Below are positions 39,415 to 48,896 of a DNA stretch of 64,000 nt, one piece after another. The stretch's first letter is position 1, and each line of letters starts with the position of its first letter. The stretch spans positions 186,001 to 250,000 of the forward strand of contig NZ_PZJX01000028.1 in the NCBI RefSeq assembly GCF_003034915.1, read 5' to 3'. Below the pieces are notes generated by a model. That model made no database searches. It worked only from the letters and a program-made list of their open reading frames with translations, and was not told where the DNA came from. The DNA is from Mesorhizobium helmanticense (lineage in GTDB: Bacteria > Pseudomonadota > Alphaproteobacteria > Rhizobiales > Rhizobiaceae). The position numbers and the translations under genes are program-made.

Positions 39415-41328
39415 TCAGGCGCGTTGCGCGCTGACGGCGTGGCCAAGGGCGACGAAGACCGTGCGCACGATGCCGGCCGAATCCAGCCCGGCGTCGGCAT
39501 ACATCTTTTCGGGCTTGGCGTGATCGGTGAACACGTCGGGCAGCACCAGCGGGCGCACCTTCAGGCCGCTCTCCAGCAAGCCTTCATGGGCGAGGAATTG
39601 TAGCACGTGGCTGGCGAAGCCGCCAACCGCGCCTTCTTCCACGGTCACCAGGACCTCATGCGAACGCGCCAGCCGCCGGATCATATCCTCATCGAGCGGC
39701 TTGGCGAAACGGGCGTCGGCAACAGTGGTGGAAAGCCCGGCCGCGCCGAGTTCCTCCGCCGCAGCCAGGCAATCCTGCAGCCGCGTGCCGAAGGAAAGGA
39801 GCGCTACCTTGGTGCCTTCCCTGACGATGCGGCCCTTGCCGATTTCGAGCACAGAGCCACGCTCCGGCATGTCGATGCCAACGCCGTTGCCGCGCGGATA
39901 GCGGAAGGCAATAGGCCCCTCATCATAGTGCGCGGCCGTGCGCACCATGTGGCGCAGTTCCGCTTCATCGGCCGCCGCCATGACGACGAAACCGGGCAGC
40001 GTCGCCAGAAAGGTGGTGTCGAAGGCGCCGCAATGGGTGGCGCCATCAGCGCCGACGAAGCCGGCGCGGTCGATGGGAAAGCGCACCGGCAGGCCCTGGA
40101 TCGCCACGTCATGGACGACCTGATCGTAGGCGCGCTGCAAGAAAGTCGAATAGATCGCGGCAAAGGGCCTGTAGCCCTCGGTGGCGAGGCCGGCGGCGAA
40201 GGTCACCGCATGCTGCTCGGCGATGCCGACATCGAAGGTCCTCGTCGGGAACACCTCGCCGAAAAGATCTAGACCCGTACCGTTCGGCATGGCGGCGGTG
40301 ACGGCGACGATACGCTCGTCCTCCCGGGCCTCCTGGATCAGGCTCTCGGCAAAGACCTTGGTGTAGCTTGGCGCGTTGGCTGGCGCCTTGGCCTGCGCGC
40401 CGGTGATGACGTCGAATTTGTTGACGCCGTGATATTTGTCGGGCGCGGCCTCGGCCGGCCCGTAGCCCTTGCCCTTCTGGGTCACGACATGGATCAGCAC
40501 CGGGCCGTCGGCATTGTCGCGGACATTCTTCAGCACGGGGATCAGATGCTCGAGATTGTGCCCGTCGATCGGGCCGATATGGTAGAAGCCAAGCTCCTCG
40601 AACAGCGTGCCGCCGGTGACGTAGCCGCGCGCATGCTCGACCGCCCGGGTGATGGCGCGATCGGCGCGCTCGCCCAGATAGGAGGTCAGCTTCTTGCCGA
40701 AATCGCGCAAGCCGAGATAGGTCTTGCCGGAAGCAAGCCGGGCCAGATAGGCGCTCATCGCGCCGGTCGGCGGGGCGATCGACATGTCGTTGTCGTTGAG
40801 GATGACGATCAGGCGGGCATCGAGCGCACCGGCATTGTTCATGGCTTCATAGGCCATGCCGGCCGACATGGCGCCGTCGCCGATGACGGCAATGACATTG
40901 TTGCGGCCGCCGGAAAGGTCGCGCGCCATCGCCATGCCGAGGCCAGCGGAAATCGAGGTCGAGGAATGCGCGGCGCCGAACGGATCGTATTCGCTCTCGG
41001 CGCGCCGGGTGAAGCCGGACAGGCCGCCCTCTTGCCGCAAGGTGCGGATGCGGTCGCGGCGGCCGGTCAGGATCTTGTGCGGATAGGCCTGATGGCCGAC
41101 ATCCCAGATCAGCCGGTCATCCGGCGTGTTGAAGACATAATGCAGCGCAACCGTCAGTTCGACCACGCCAAGGCCGGCGCCAAGATGTCCGCCAGTGTGG
41201 GACACGGCGTCGATCAACTCGGCACGAAGCTCCGACGCCAGCTGCGGCAGCTCGCCTTCGGCAAGCGTCCTGAGGTCGGCCGGAATGCGGACCTTGTCGA
41301 GAAGCGGCGTATCGGGCTTTGCGTTCAC
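39415..41328 (-). CDS. dxs: 1-deoxy-D-xylulose-5-phosphate synthase
   Basis: A 637-residue thiamine-diphosphate enzyme, the first step of the MEP pathway. It contains [18 protein letters not shown], the ThDP motif [31 protein letters not shown], and the transketolase-type block [17 protein letters not shown]. Length and order match the family. It lies in a minus-strand run from the HDAC-like gene through xseB, DUF2277 and pirin genes to tlyA. Confidence 0.97.
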   Translation of the reverse strand: MNAKPDTPLLDKVRIPADLRTLAEGELPQLASELRAELIDAVSHTGGHLGAGLGVVELTVALHYVFNTPDDRLIWDVGHQAYPHKILTGRRDRIRTLRQEGGLSGFTRRAESEYDPFGAAHSSTSISAGLGMAMARDLSGGRNNVIAVIGDGAMSAGMAYEAMNNAGALDARLIVILNDNDMSIAPPTGAMSAYLARLASGKTYLGLRDFGKKLTSYLGERADRAITRAVEHARGYVTGGTLFEELGFYHIGPIDGHNLEHLIPVLKNVRDNADGPVLIHVVTQKGKGYGPAEAAPDKYHGVNKFDVITGAQAKAPANAPSYTKVFAESLIQEAREDERIVAVTAAMPNGTGLDLFGEVFPTRTFDVGIAEQHAVTFAAGLATEGYRPFAAIYSTFLQRAYDQVVHDVAIQGLPVRFPIDRAGFVGADGATHCGAFDTTFLATLPGFVVMAAADEAELRHMVRTAAHYDEGPIAFRYPRGNGVGIDMPERGSVLEIGKGRIVREGTKVALLSFGTRLQDCLAAAEELGAAGLSTTVADARFAKPLDEDMIRRLARSHEVLVTVEEGAVGGFASHVLQFLAHEGLLESGLKVRPLVLPDVFTDHAKPEKMYADAGLDSAGIVRTVFVALGHAVSAQRA

Positions 41329-41460
41329 TGGTTACGGGCCTGCTCGGGCTTTTTGTTCATCGCGAGATAGGCCGAAGGCCTTTGAATGTAAATGCGTGTC
41401 AGTGACGCGGCACGGATACAAAGTGTTAAAATGCCCTGTGTGCGCCCAAGAGGCTGCATT

Positions 41461-42381
41461 CTAATTGTCCGGCAAAGGAATGAATTCTTTCTCATCTCCC
41501 GGAACGATATCGAAGCGCCCCGTCTTCCATTCTTCTTTCGCCTGTTCGATGCGTTCCTTCGACGACGAGACGAAATTCCACCAGATATAGCGCTTTGAGC
41601 CGAGCGAGGCGCCGCCGAACAACATGAAATGAGCGCCGCCTTCCGACGACACAACAATCTCGTCGCCGGGCCGGAACACCAGCAGCCGCTCGGCCGGAAA
41701 GCGGTCTCCGGAAATCGAAACCTCGCCCTCAAGCGTATAGATGGCACGTTCTTCGGCATCGGCCGGGATTTTCACGCTGGCGCCGGGCGCCAGGGTGAGA
41801 TCGGCATAGAGCGTTTCCGAGGCGGTGCTTACCGGAGACCGCAGCCCGGAAAACGCGCCGATGACGACGCGTCCGATGACGCCATCGGCATCGATCTCGG
41901 GCAGGTGCAACGAGGCCGTGTTCTCGAAGACAGGTGCGACCTCTTCCTTACCGTCCGGCAGCGCCAGCCATGTCTGCAGGCCGGATACCGACATCGGCGC
42001 CCCGCGCAACTCCTCCGGCGTGCGCTCGGAATGGACGATGCCGCGGCCGGCAGTCATCAGATTCACGTCGCCGGGCTGGATCACCATTTCGGTGCCGAGC
42101 GAATCGCGGTGCCTGATCTTGCCGTCGAACAGGTAGGTGACCGTCGACAGGCCGATATGCGGATGCGGACGGACATCGAGCGCCTGGCCGGCCCGCAGGA
42201 TCGCCGGACCCATGCGGTCGAAGAAGATGAAAGGCCCGACCAGGCGGCGCCTGGCGGTCGGCAGGGCACGCCGAACCTGGAAGCCGCCGATGTCCTTGGC
42301 GTTGGGAACGACCATCAATTCGATCTGGTCGCTGGCGAAGGCATCGCCGGCCTGCGGGTCATTTCCAGGAAAGAAGCTCAT
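41461..42381 (-). CDS. pirin family protein
   Basis: A 306-residue bicupin. The metal-binding N-terminal cupin is visible as RPHPHIGLSTVTYLFDG and AGRGIVHSERTPEEL. The C-terminal half carries LVFRPGDEIVVSSEGGAHFMLFGGASLGSKRYIWWNFVSSSKERI, again in two blocks, ending with EFIPLP. Pirins are iron-containing proteins, some with quercetinase activity. Substrate unknown here. It starts ten bases after the DUF2277 gene's end and is likely cotranscribed. Confidence 0.92.
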   Translation of the reverse strand: MSFFPGNDPQAGDAFASDQIELMVVPNAKDIGGFQVRRALPTARRRLVGPFIFFDRMGPAILRAGQALDVRPHPHIGLSTVTYLFDGKIRHRDSLGTEMVIQPGDVNLMTAGRGIVHSERTPEELRGAPMSVSGLQTWLALPDGKEEVAPVFENTASLHLPEIDADGVIGRVVIGAFSGLRSPVSTASETLYADLTLAPGASVKIPADAEERAIYTLEGEVSISGDRFPAERLLVFRPGDEIVVSSEGGAHFMLFGGASLGSKRYIWWNFVSSSKERIEQAKEEWKTGRFDIVPGDEKEFIPLPDN

Positions 42382-42390
42382 GCGGTTTCC

Positions 42391-42657
42391 TCAGGCGAAG
42401 CGAAGTGCGGATCTGGCTTTCGCCCTGGCCGCCACCTCTTCGCGATTGCGCGGTTCTTGCGTGGTTTCCATCGAATCCAGCAGTTCGCGCGCAGCAGCTG
42501 CGATCGCCTCGACGGCATGGTTGAAGGCATGCTCGTTGCGCTTGGAAGGTTTGGCGGAGCCGCTCAGCTTGCGGACAAACTGAAGTGCGGCGTCATGCAC
42601 TTCGTCGTTGGTCGCCGGCGGATCGAAATTGAACAGGGTCTTGATGTTTCGGCACAT
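42391..42657 (-). CDS. DUF2277 family protein
   Basis: An 88-residue cytoplasmic protein. MCRNIKTLFNFDPPATNDEVHD is the DUF2277 opening, followed by ALQFVRKLSGSAKPSKRNEHAFNHAV and TTQEPRNREEVAARAKARS, all conserved blocks of the family. The function is unknown. The ATG at 42657 is 11 bases from GAGGAGA; an upstream TTG at 42666 abuts the ribosome site and is rejected. Confidence 0.9.
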   Translation of the reverse strand: MCRNIKTLFNFDPPATNDEVHDAALQFVRKLSGSAKPSKRNEHAFNHAVEAIAAAARELLDSMETTQEPRNREEVAARAKARSALRFA

Positions 42658-42765
42658 CGTTCGCAATCTCCTCGTCCTGGAGCCGTTTCAATCGGGATGA
42701 GTTTTATCCTCAATCATGATCATGTCCAAAAGCCGGTAAGGCGAAATTGTGGTTGAGGCCGTGCC

Positions 42766-43017
42766 TCAATCCGCATCGAGCGGCTCTGTTCCCACCGGCT
42801 TGCCGTCGCGCGACAGCCTGATTTTCTCGACCTTGTCCTCGGCCGCCTTCAGAAGCCGGTCGCAATGCACCTTCAGCGCCTCGCCGCGCTCATAGATGCG
42901 GATCGACTGGTCGAGCGGCACGTCGCCGCGCTCCAGATCATCGACGATCTTCTCCAGCGCGTCGAGCGCCTGTTCGAAGCTCATCGCCTTGACGTCTTCA
43001 TTCGCTTCGCCAGCCAT
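42766..43017 (-). CDS. xseB: exodeoxyribonuclease VII small subunit
   Basis: An 83-residue helical protein that joins several XseB copies to one Xse[39 protein letters not shown] is the whole-family signature, here seen as two helices: [15 protein letters not shown] and [18 protein letters not shown]. It follows the HDAC-like gene by three bases. xseA is not in the window. Confidence 0.95.
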   Translation of the reverse strand: MAGEANEDVKAMSFEQALDALEKIVDDLERGDVPLDQSIRIYERGEALKVHCDRLLKAAEDKVEKIRLSRDGKPVGTEPLDAD

Positions 43018-43020
43018 TCC

Positions 43021-43947
43021 TCATCCTTTCATCAGTCGCCCGACATGGGCGGCGACCGAAAATGCCAATCCCTGCAGATCGTAGCCGCCTTCCAGCAGGC
43101 TGACGAGCCGATTGCCGCTGTGGCGCCCGGCACACTCGATCAACTGGCCGGTCGCCCAGTCGAAATCATCCTCGGTCAGGTTGATCTCGGCCAGGGGATC
43201 ACGGTGATGCGCGTCGAAACCGGCAGAGATGATGATGAGGTCGGGCGCGAAATTGTCGAGCGCCGGCAAAACGCGCGACAGGAAGGCGTCGCGGAACATG
43301 TCGCTGCCGGTGCGCGGCGCCAGCGGCGCGTTGACGATGTTGCCGGCGCCGGTTTCGCTCCTGGCCCCGGTGCCGGGATAAAGCGGCATCTGGTGCGTCG
43401 AGCAATAGAGCACCGACGGATCGTCCCAGAAAATGTCCTGCGTGCCGTTGCCGTGGTGCACGTCCCAGTCGACGATTGCGACGCGCTCGGCGCCATGCTT
43501 GCGCTGCGCATAACGCGCCGCGATCGCCGCGGTGTTGAACAGGCAGAAACCCATGGACGTCGTCTTCTCGGCATGATGGCCAGGTGGCCGGGCGGCGACA
43601 AAGACGTTGTCGGCGCGCCTCTCGAAAACGTCGTCGACAGCGGCGTTGGCGGCGCCGATCGCGGTCACGGCCGCCTGCCAGCTTTTCGGGCTGGCGGTGG
43701 TGTCAGCATCGATGCGGGCGATGCCGGTGTCGGGTATGGCGGCACGAACGCGCGCGACGAATTGCTCAGGATGCGCGTAGAGAATGGTCGCCTCGTCGCC
43801 TTCCGGCGCCTCGGCACGATCAAGTGCCGCAAAGGCCTCGTCGTCGAGCACGCGCTCGATGGCGCGCAAACGGTCGGGCCGTTCCGGATGACCGGGCGGC
43901 GTTATATGTTCGAGGAAGATCGGATGGGTGTAGAGCCGTGTGACCAT
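43021..43947 (-). CDS. histone deacetylase family (acetoin utilisation/AcuC-like) amidohydrolase
   Basis: A 308-residue zinc hydrolase of the class II HDAC-like family. HPERPDRLRAIERVL, ARPPGHHAEKTTSMGFCLFN, VDWDVHHGNGTQDIFW and SAGFDAHHRDPLAEI hold the His-Asp charge relay and the zinc ligands. Bacterial members deacetylate polyamines, acetoin-pathway proteins or other small amides; the substrate is not predictable. The ATG at 43947 fits the family N-terminus. It is followed immediately by xseB. Confidence 0.94.
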   Translation of the reverse strand: MVTRLYTHPIFLEHITPPGHPERPDRLRAIERVLDDEAFAALDRAEAPEGDEATILYAHPEQFVARVRAAIPDTGIARIDADTTASPKSWQAAVTAIGAANAAVDDVFERRADNVFVAARPPGHHAEKTTSMGFCLFNTAAIAARYAQRKHGAERVAIVDWDVHHGNGTQDIFWDDPSVLYCSTHQMPLYPGTGARSETGAGNIVNAPLAPRTGSDMFRDAFLSRVLPALDNFAPDLIIISAGFDAHHRDPLAEINLTEDDFDWATGQLIECAGRHSGNRLVSLLEGGYDLQGLAFSVAAHVGRLMKG

Positions 43948-44022
43948 GCCCCGATATAGGCGCGCCCGGCCGTTTTGACCATGTTTTCGCACGACCAAAG
44001 CCAGACGTTCAACAGGGTTTAG

Positions 44023-45003
44023 CTATTGGGCGCGGGCTTGAGTCCAGCGCGAACCACCGAATGAGGCCAGCGCCTCGTCCTTGAGTTTCCTGAATTTCAA
44101 GGACGCCTCCGCCAGCCTCCGGTCCCAGTCGGGATCGGGCACCTGGCCTTCGATCGTCCTGAAATAGACCTGCATCAGGCAAGCGATGGCAAAGGGTTCG
44201 ATGAAGGCGGCCTTGAAGGCCCAGGCGAAGACGATGGCGAGCACGAAGGCCCAGCCGCCGAGTTGGCCGGGCATGAACCAGAGGATGGCGCCGGCTGGCG
44301 CCAGCATCAGCAGAAAAATGACGAAGGAAATGCCCCACATGATCACCGCCAGCCAGATGGCGTTCTTGACCATGGTCTTGCCGTTCTGCGCGTAGAGCAC
44401 GACGCCCTGGCGCGCCGTCTCGAAGGGCGAGGCGGAATTGGTGCGGATGTTGTAGCCGAGAATGACCTCGTCGACATAGGTCAGCGACAGGCGGATCACC
44501 GTGTTGATGGAGCTGACGAGACCGCCCAGGCCTGGGATGGGCAGAAAGGCGGCGATGCCGCCGATAAGACCGGTGATGGCGCGGATGGCGCCCTTGACCA
44601 GTTGGTCGAGCACGAAAAGGACGTTGGCCTCGGCGAAACGCTCCTTCACGACCTCCCTGGCATAGGCGATCTGGCCCCGGCCGCCGGGCACAGGCTGGCC
44701 GTCGATCAGATGGACCATGACCGCGATATGGCCGGCCTTGACGATGTAGAGGATGTATTCGCGTATCCAGTATACGGCGATGGAAACGACACCGAACCCG
44801 ACCACGCCGCCCCACAAGGCAAATGACAGCGGCCCGTCCGGATCGGTTGAGACGTGGCCGACGCCATAGCCGACGCCGGCGCCCGTGCCGGTCGCCACGA
44901 TATAGGTCAGCGTGATGCCGAAATAGACGATCATGCGAAAGACGATGAAGGGCCATGTCCGCATCATGATGGACACCGACCTGCCGATCTGGAAATCCCA
45001 CAT
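44023..45003 (-). CDS. multi-pass membrane protein of unknown function
   Basis: A 326-residue protein with about five or six hydrophobic segments: near residues 20-42, 60-82, 135-160 (with PIPGLGGL), 212-238 and 250-275. A charged loop (YAREVVKERFAEANVLFVLDQLVKG) and YVDEVILGYNIRTNSASPFETARQG lie between them. The C-terminus is charged and helical (LAEASLKFRKLKDEALASFG). The FDAEV-like acidic loop suggests a channel-like or scaffold role, but I recognise no family. It is alone, between the HDAC-like gene and the SDR gene. Confidence 0.85.
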   Translation of the reverse strand: MWDFQIGRSVSIMMRTWPFIVFRMIVYFGITLTYIVATGTGAGVGYGVGHVSTDPDGPLSFALWGGVVGFGVVSIAVYWIREYILYIVKAGHIAVMVHLIDGQPVPGGRGQIAYAREVVKERFAEANVLFVLDQLVKGAIRAITGLIGGIAAFLPIPGLGGLVSSINTVIRLSLTYVDEVILGYNIRTNSASPFETARQGVVLYAQNGKTMVKNAIWLAVIMWGISFVIFLLMLAPAGAILWFMPGQLGGWAFVLAIVFAWAFKAAFIEPFAIACLMQVYFRTIEGQVPDPDWDRRLAEASLKFRKLKDEALASFGGSRWTQARAQ

Positions 45004-45099
45004 GCGCCCGAATCTCCCCCTCAGAGATGGAGGTAGAGGATGACTTCAGGCCGGCGATTGTCAATCTCGGGCTGGTCGGAGCGAGATCGCCAAGGGATT

Positions 45100-45948
45100 T
45101 CAGGTATTCTCCAGAGACTCGGACGACAGTTGCGGGCTGAACATCTCGCGCATTTTTCTGAGGTAATGCTCTTCCGAGGTCGTCCAGCGTAGCTCCGCGA
45201 GGAGTTTGCTGTCCGCGCCAGCGGGATAGCGGATCGTCCGCCCTTCGTCCGTCGCTGCCGCGAAGACAGCCTCGGCGACTTCCGTCTCGGTGCAATAAGG
45301 GGTCGGATAGTTGGCCATCTTCTCAAAATAGGATTGGGCGAAGGAGCCGTAATCCGCCGGGATCAAATCCTTCATGCGTGCGCCGCTGTTGGCGCTGAAG
45401 TTGGTGGTCGGCGCGTAGCCAGGCTCAACCAGCCGAGCCCTGATGTTGAACGCGTCCAACTCGTAGGACAGCGATTCGGTGAAGCCCTCGACGGCGCATT
45501 TGCTGGCGGCGTAGATCGCCACGAGCGGCATGATCCCGAGGGTGACGCTCGACGTGACGTTGATGATGACGCCGTGACCCTGTTTGCGCATTTGGGGGAT
45601 GATGGCGCGGCTGGTCGCGAACACGCCAAAGGTGTTGGTTTCGAATATCTCGCGCACGGTGCTGTCCGGCGTCGCTTCAACGACCGATGCCAGTCCGACA
45701 CCCGCATTGTTGGCGAGCACATCAATCGCTCCAAATGCGGCGACACCTTCCGAGATCGCCTTGCCGATGCTGCCGGTATCGGTGACATCGAGCGGCAGCA
45801 CTTTCAGGCGATCGGAGGCGGTTGCGAACACGCTCGGATCGGGGCGCCGCATGGTCGCGATGACGTTCCAGCCCCGGTCGAGGAAGAATTCTGCAACGGA
45901 CTTGCCATAGCCCGACGACGTGCCGGTAATCAGAATTGTCCTGGTCAT
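45100..45948 (-). CDS. short-chain dehydrogenase/reductase
   Basis: A 282-residue classical SDR. The NADP-binding TGTSSGYGKSVAEF (TGxxxGxG), LANNAGVG, an Ser in NVTSSVTLG and the catalytic YAASK are present, as in SDRs acting on various alcohols or carbonyls. It is divergent from an AraC regulator across 88 bp, so that regulator probably controls it. The substrate is unknown. Confidence 0.93.
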   Translation of the reverse strand: MTRTILITGTSSGYGKSVAEFFLDRGWNVIATMRRPDPSVFATASDRLKVLPLDVTDTGSIGKAISEGVAAFGAIDVLANNAGVGLASVVEATPDSTVREIFETNTFGVFATSRAIIPQMRKQGHGVIINVTSSVTLGIMPLVAIYAASKCAVEGFTESLSYELDAFNIRARLVEPGYAPTTNFSANSGARMKDLIPADYGSFAQSYFEKMANYPTPYCTETEVAEAVFAAATDEGRTIRYPAGADSKLLAELRWTTSEEHYLRKMREMFSPQLSSESLENT

Positions 45949-45976
45949 TCAAATCTCCATTTTTCTGCCGGCAACA

Positions 45977-46004
45977 TAGACAAGGACACAGGACGGTCTA
46001 TAAT
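45977..46004 (+). promoter_or_regulatory. sigma70-like promoter of the AraC gene
   Basis: TAGACA (45977-45982) is separated by 16 bp from a consensus TATAAT (45999-46004), about 32 bp before the AraC ATG. TAGACA matches the TTGACA consensus at five of six positions. The same gap must hold the SDR promoter on the other strand. Confidence 0.5.
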
Positions 46005-46036
46005 CTGGCGTCCGCAATTCATTATCGATCGTCCAA

Positions 46037-46963
46037 ATGGATCCTCTCAGCGATGTGATCGCACTGCTGCGGCCGCACGCCGTGTTCTCAAAGCCGATAA
46101 CGGGCCGCGGGACATGGGGCGTTCGTTATCCCGCTTATCAGGCGCCGGGCTTCTCCATCGTGCTGGCGGGGCGATGCTGGCTCGCTATCGACGGGGCGAA
46201 GCCAGTGCTGCTCGATCATGGAGACTTCGTGCTGCTGGCCTCTTCGCCGGCATTCGCGCTGCTGAGCCAACCGGATGCCAAATGCGTTCCGGGCCGGCCT
46301 TCACAAGAAGCCGTCCGGCATGGCGATCCGAACGGTGAGCCTGACTTTCAGATGCTTGGCGGCAGCTTTCAGATCGACAAGGTCAATGCGCCGCTTCTGC
46401 TCGCGCTGCTGCCCACGATGATCCACATACGCGCTGCGGAAGTCGATACCGGGCGTCTCGCCCGCATCATCGATCTCATCAAGGAAGAGTGCGCCGCCGA
46501 TGGGCCGGGCCGGGAAATGATCCTGGAACGGCTTCTCGAAATCATGCTGGTGGAGGGCCTGCGCTGGCCCGGCATCAGCCAGGATTTGCTTCCGGCGGGG
46601 CTGCTGTCGGGAATGCGGGACCCAGCCTTGGCTCCTGTCTTGCGCGCGATGCATGCCAATGTTCGGGCGGGATGGACCGTGGCTGAGCTCGCGAGTTTTG
46701 CCGGCATGTCGCGATCAGCGTTCGCGGCCAGGTTTTCCGAAACCCTGGGCTGCGCTCCGATGGAGTATCTTTCGCGTTGGCGAATGACGCTCGCTCGGGA
46801 TGCCTTGAGCCGGGGCGGAAGGTCGCTTGACCGCCTCGCCGAAGAGATAGGCTATGATTCCGCCAGCGCCTTCAGTACGGCGTTTCGCCGACGCGTGGGA
46901 TGCTCACCAGGCGCGTTCGCACGCTCCCACCGGAACGGGGACGCGAAGCAGGCCCTCCAGTAG
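46037..46963 (+). CDS. AraC family transcriptional regulator (cupin_6 type)
   Basis: A 308-residue regulator. The N-terminal half resembles the AraC-associated cupin domain (PHAVFSKPITGRGTWGVRYP, then DHGDFVLLASSPAFAL). The C-terminal half has two helix-turn-helices (WTVAELASFAGMSRSAFAARF and LDRLAEEIGYDSASAFSTAFRRRVGCSPGAF). It is divergent from the SDR gene, its likely target. Its 3' end overlaps the TetR gene's 3' end by 60 bp on the opposite strand. Confidence 0.92.
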   Translation: MDPLSDVIALLRPHAVFSKPITGRGTWGVRYPAYQAPGFSIVLAGRCWLAIDGAKPVLLDHGDFVLLASSPAFALLSQPDAKCVPGRPSQEAVRHGDPNGEPDFQMLGGSFQIDKVNAPLLLALLPTMIHIRAAEVDTGRLARIIDLIKEECAADGPGREMILERLLEIMLVEGLRWPGISQDLLPAGLLSGMRDPALAPVLRAMHANVRAGWTVAELASFAGMSRSAFAARFSETLGCAPMEYLSRWRMTLARDALSRGGRSLDRLAEEIGYDSASAFSTAFRRRVGCSPGAFARSHRNGDAKQALQ

Positions 46964-47524
46964 CACGTTGAAGGCCTTCACGGCCTTTTTCGACGTGGCT
47001 CGCGGATCGTTTGAATTGGCGATCCACTGCGCGGCATGCAGCGACGCGCCGCTGATCAGCCGGGCGGCAGCTTCGACATCGACGGCCACGATGGTTCCCT
47101 CGTCCCGGAGCTTGCCAAGACTCTCCGCCATGGAGTGGATGCATTTATTCTGGCTCGGCCATTGCGAGGGGTCGCCGAGCACAGCAGGGCCGTCGCGAAG
47201 CACGATGCGCTGGATCTCCGGCTCCAGGGCCATCTCGATATAGGCCGTGCATTCATCGACAAAGCCCTGCCAGAAATTGTCCGCCCTGGCCGAGACGATT
47301 TTTAACCTTGCCGACATTTCAGCGTCGATCTCGGCGATGACCGCCTGAAGCAGCCCCTTCTTGTCGCCGAAATGATGATAGAGTGCGCCGCGCGTCAGGC
47401 CGGCCGACGCGGTGAAGTCATCCATCGAGGCTTCGGCATAGCCGACAGTTCCGAAGGCATGGCGGGCCGCGGCTATCAGCTTGGCGCGCGTCTCGGCGAT
47501 CATCTCCTTGCGGGGTCTATGCAT
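46904..47524 (-). CDS. TetR family repressor
   Basis: A 206-residue regulator. MIAETRAKLIAAARHAFGTVGYAEASMDDFTASAGLTRGALYHHFGDKKGLL is the standard TetR DNA-binding region, seen here as the helix AETRAKLIAAARHAF and the recognition part AGLTRGALYHHF. The C-terminal two thirds bind an unknown ligand. The ATG at 47524 is chosen over 47560 because the upstream part contains an operator repeat. It is divergent from an MFS exporter. Confidence 0.93.
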   Translation of the reverse strand: MHRPRKEMIAETRAKLIAAARHAFGTVGYAEASMDDFTASAGLTRGALYHHFGDKKGLLQAVIAEIDAEMSARLKIVSARADNFWQGFVDECTAYIEMALEPEIQRIVLRDGPAVLGDPSQWPSQNKCIHSMAESLGKLRDEGTIVAVDVEAAARLISGASLHAAQWIANSNDPRATSKKAVKAFNVLLEGLLRVPVPVGACERAW

Positions 47525-47541
47525 GGTTCTGGCCCTATCGA

Positions 47542-47608
47542 CATACGCCTCGTATGCCAATTGACATACGATGCGTATGAACTACCTCATAGTCATACGC
47601 TGCGTATG
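47542..47608. promoter_or_regulatory. three CATACG-N3-CGTATG operators between the TetR and MFS genes
   Basis: Perfect 6-bp inverted repeats lie at 47542-47556, 47565-47579 and 47594-47608, with spacers CCT, ATG and CTG. They fill the gap between the divergent genes, start to start 23 and 29 bp apart. The TetR protein is the obvious ligand and would repress both itself and the transporter. Confidence 0.85.
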
Positions 47609-47644
47609 TAATTGTCGAACCGTCCCTTGTCGAGGAGCCAGACC

Positions 47645-48865
47645 ATGCAAAACCCGTACTCGGAAATTTTTCGCGCCCCCGGCGCCAAGGGCTTTGCAGC
47701 ATCCGGCTTCGTTGCCCGGCTGCCGATCGCCATGGCTCCGATCGGGATCGTCGCGATGCTTTCGCAGACGCATGGCGAATACTGGCTGGCCGGCGCCGTC
47801 TCGGCGACATTCGCGCTGACCAACGCTTTCCTGGCACCGCAGATATCGCGACTGGTGGACCGCCTCGGCCAGACACGGATTCTCGTGCCCACCACAGTCG
47901 TTTCCGTGCTCGCCTTCGTCATACTGATTGCGGCGGCCAATCAGGACTGGCCGATATGGACGCTGTTCGTGTCCGCACTGCTGGCCGCCGCCATGCCCAG
48001 CATCCCGGCAATGGTGCGCGCGCGCTGGACCGAGATCTTCCGGGATCGCCCCGAACTCAACACCGCGTTCGCTTTCGAGTCGGCGGCGGACGAACTGGTC
48101 TACGTCGCCGGCGCATCGCTGTCGGTGGGCCTGAGCGTCGCCCTGTTTCCGGAAGCCGGAATGCTGGCGAGCACCTTGTTCCTCGCCTTCGGCTCGACGG
48201 CCTTCATAGTGCAGCGCTCGACCGAGCCGCGCGTGCGGCCGGTGGAGCATGGCTCAAGCGGCTCGGCCATCCGCCTGCGGCCGGTTCAGATCATCACCTT
48301 CGCCCTGATCTTCATCGGCGCTACCTTCGCGACCACGGAAGTGACCACCGTGGCGATCACCAAGGAGCTTGGCCAGCCGGGCGCCGCCAGCTTCGTCATC
48401 GGCGTCTATGCGCTGGGATCGTTCGTGCTGGGGATCATCGTCGGCGCGCTCAACCTGAAAATGCCGCTGCAGCGCCAGTTGGCAATCGCGATCGCCATCA
48501 TCGCGCTGACCACACTGCCGCTGCTCGTCGCCGATACCGTGCCTACCCTGGCGCTGGCCGTCTTCATCAGCGGCGTGGCGATCTCGCCGACCTTCATCAC
48601 GGCATTCGGCCTGATCGAGCGGCACGTGCCGGAAGCGATGCTGACCGAGGGCGTCACCTGGGTGATGACCGGGATAGGTATCGGCATGGCGCTCGGCTCC
48701 TTCGCCGCCGGGGCGGTGGTCGACGCGTTCGGCGCTCAGAACGGGTTCTTTGTGTCGGTGGCGGCAGGCACAATCGCACTCGCCACAGTGCTCATCGGAC
48801 AGCGCAGCCTTGCGACACCGGATTGCGATCTGGAAGGATGCGAGGCGGTAGTTCCTGCCGAGTAA
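47645..48865 (+). CDS. MFS transporter
   Basis: A 406-residue major facilitator with twelve predicted helices. MQNPYSEIFRAPGAKGFAASGFVARLPIAM at the start and a long cytoplasmic loop after helix 6 (VQRSTEPRVRPVEHG) suit the YcaD/Bcr-like exporter group. FALTNAFLAPQISRLVDRLGQTR is the motif-A-like stretch. GAGGAG precedes the ATG at 47645. Together with the TetR gene it forms a ligand-inducible efflux pair. Confidence 0.92.
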   Translation: MQNPYSEIFRAPGAKGFAASGFVARLPIAMAPIGIVAMLSQTHGEYWLAGAVSATFALTNAFLAPQISRLVDRLGQTRILVPTTVVSVLAFVILIAAANQDWPIWTLFVSALLAAAMPSIPAMVRARWTEIFRDRPELNTAFAFESAADELVYVAGASLSVGLSVALFPEAGMLASTLFLAFGSTAFIVQRSTEPRVRPVEHGSSGSAIRLRPVQIITFALIFIGATFATTEVTTVAITKELGQPGAASFVIGVYALGSFVLGIIVGALNLKMPLQRQLAIAIAIIALTTLPLLVADTVPTLALAVFISGVAISPTFITAFGLIERHVPEAMLTEGVTWVMTGIGIGMALGSFAAGAVVDAFGAQNGFFVSVAAGTIALATVLIGQRSLATPDCDLEGCEAVVPAE

Positions 48866-48896
48866 CAGCCCGGCATCACCTGAATATCGACGGACC

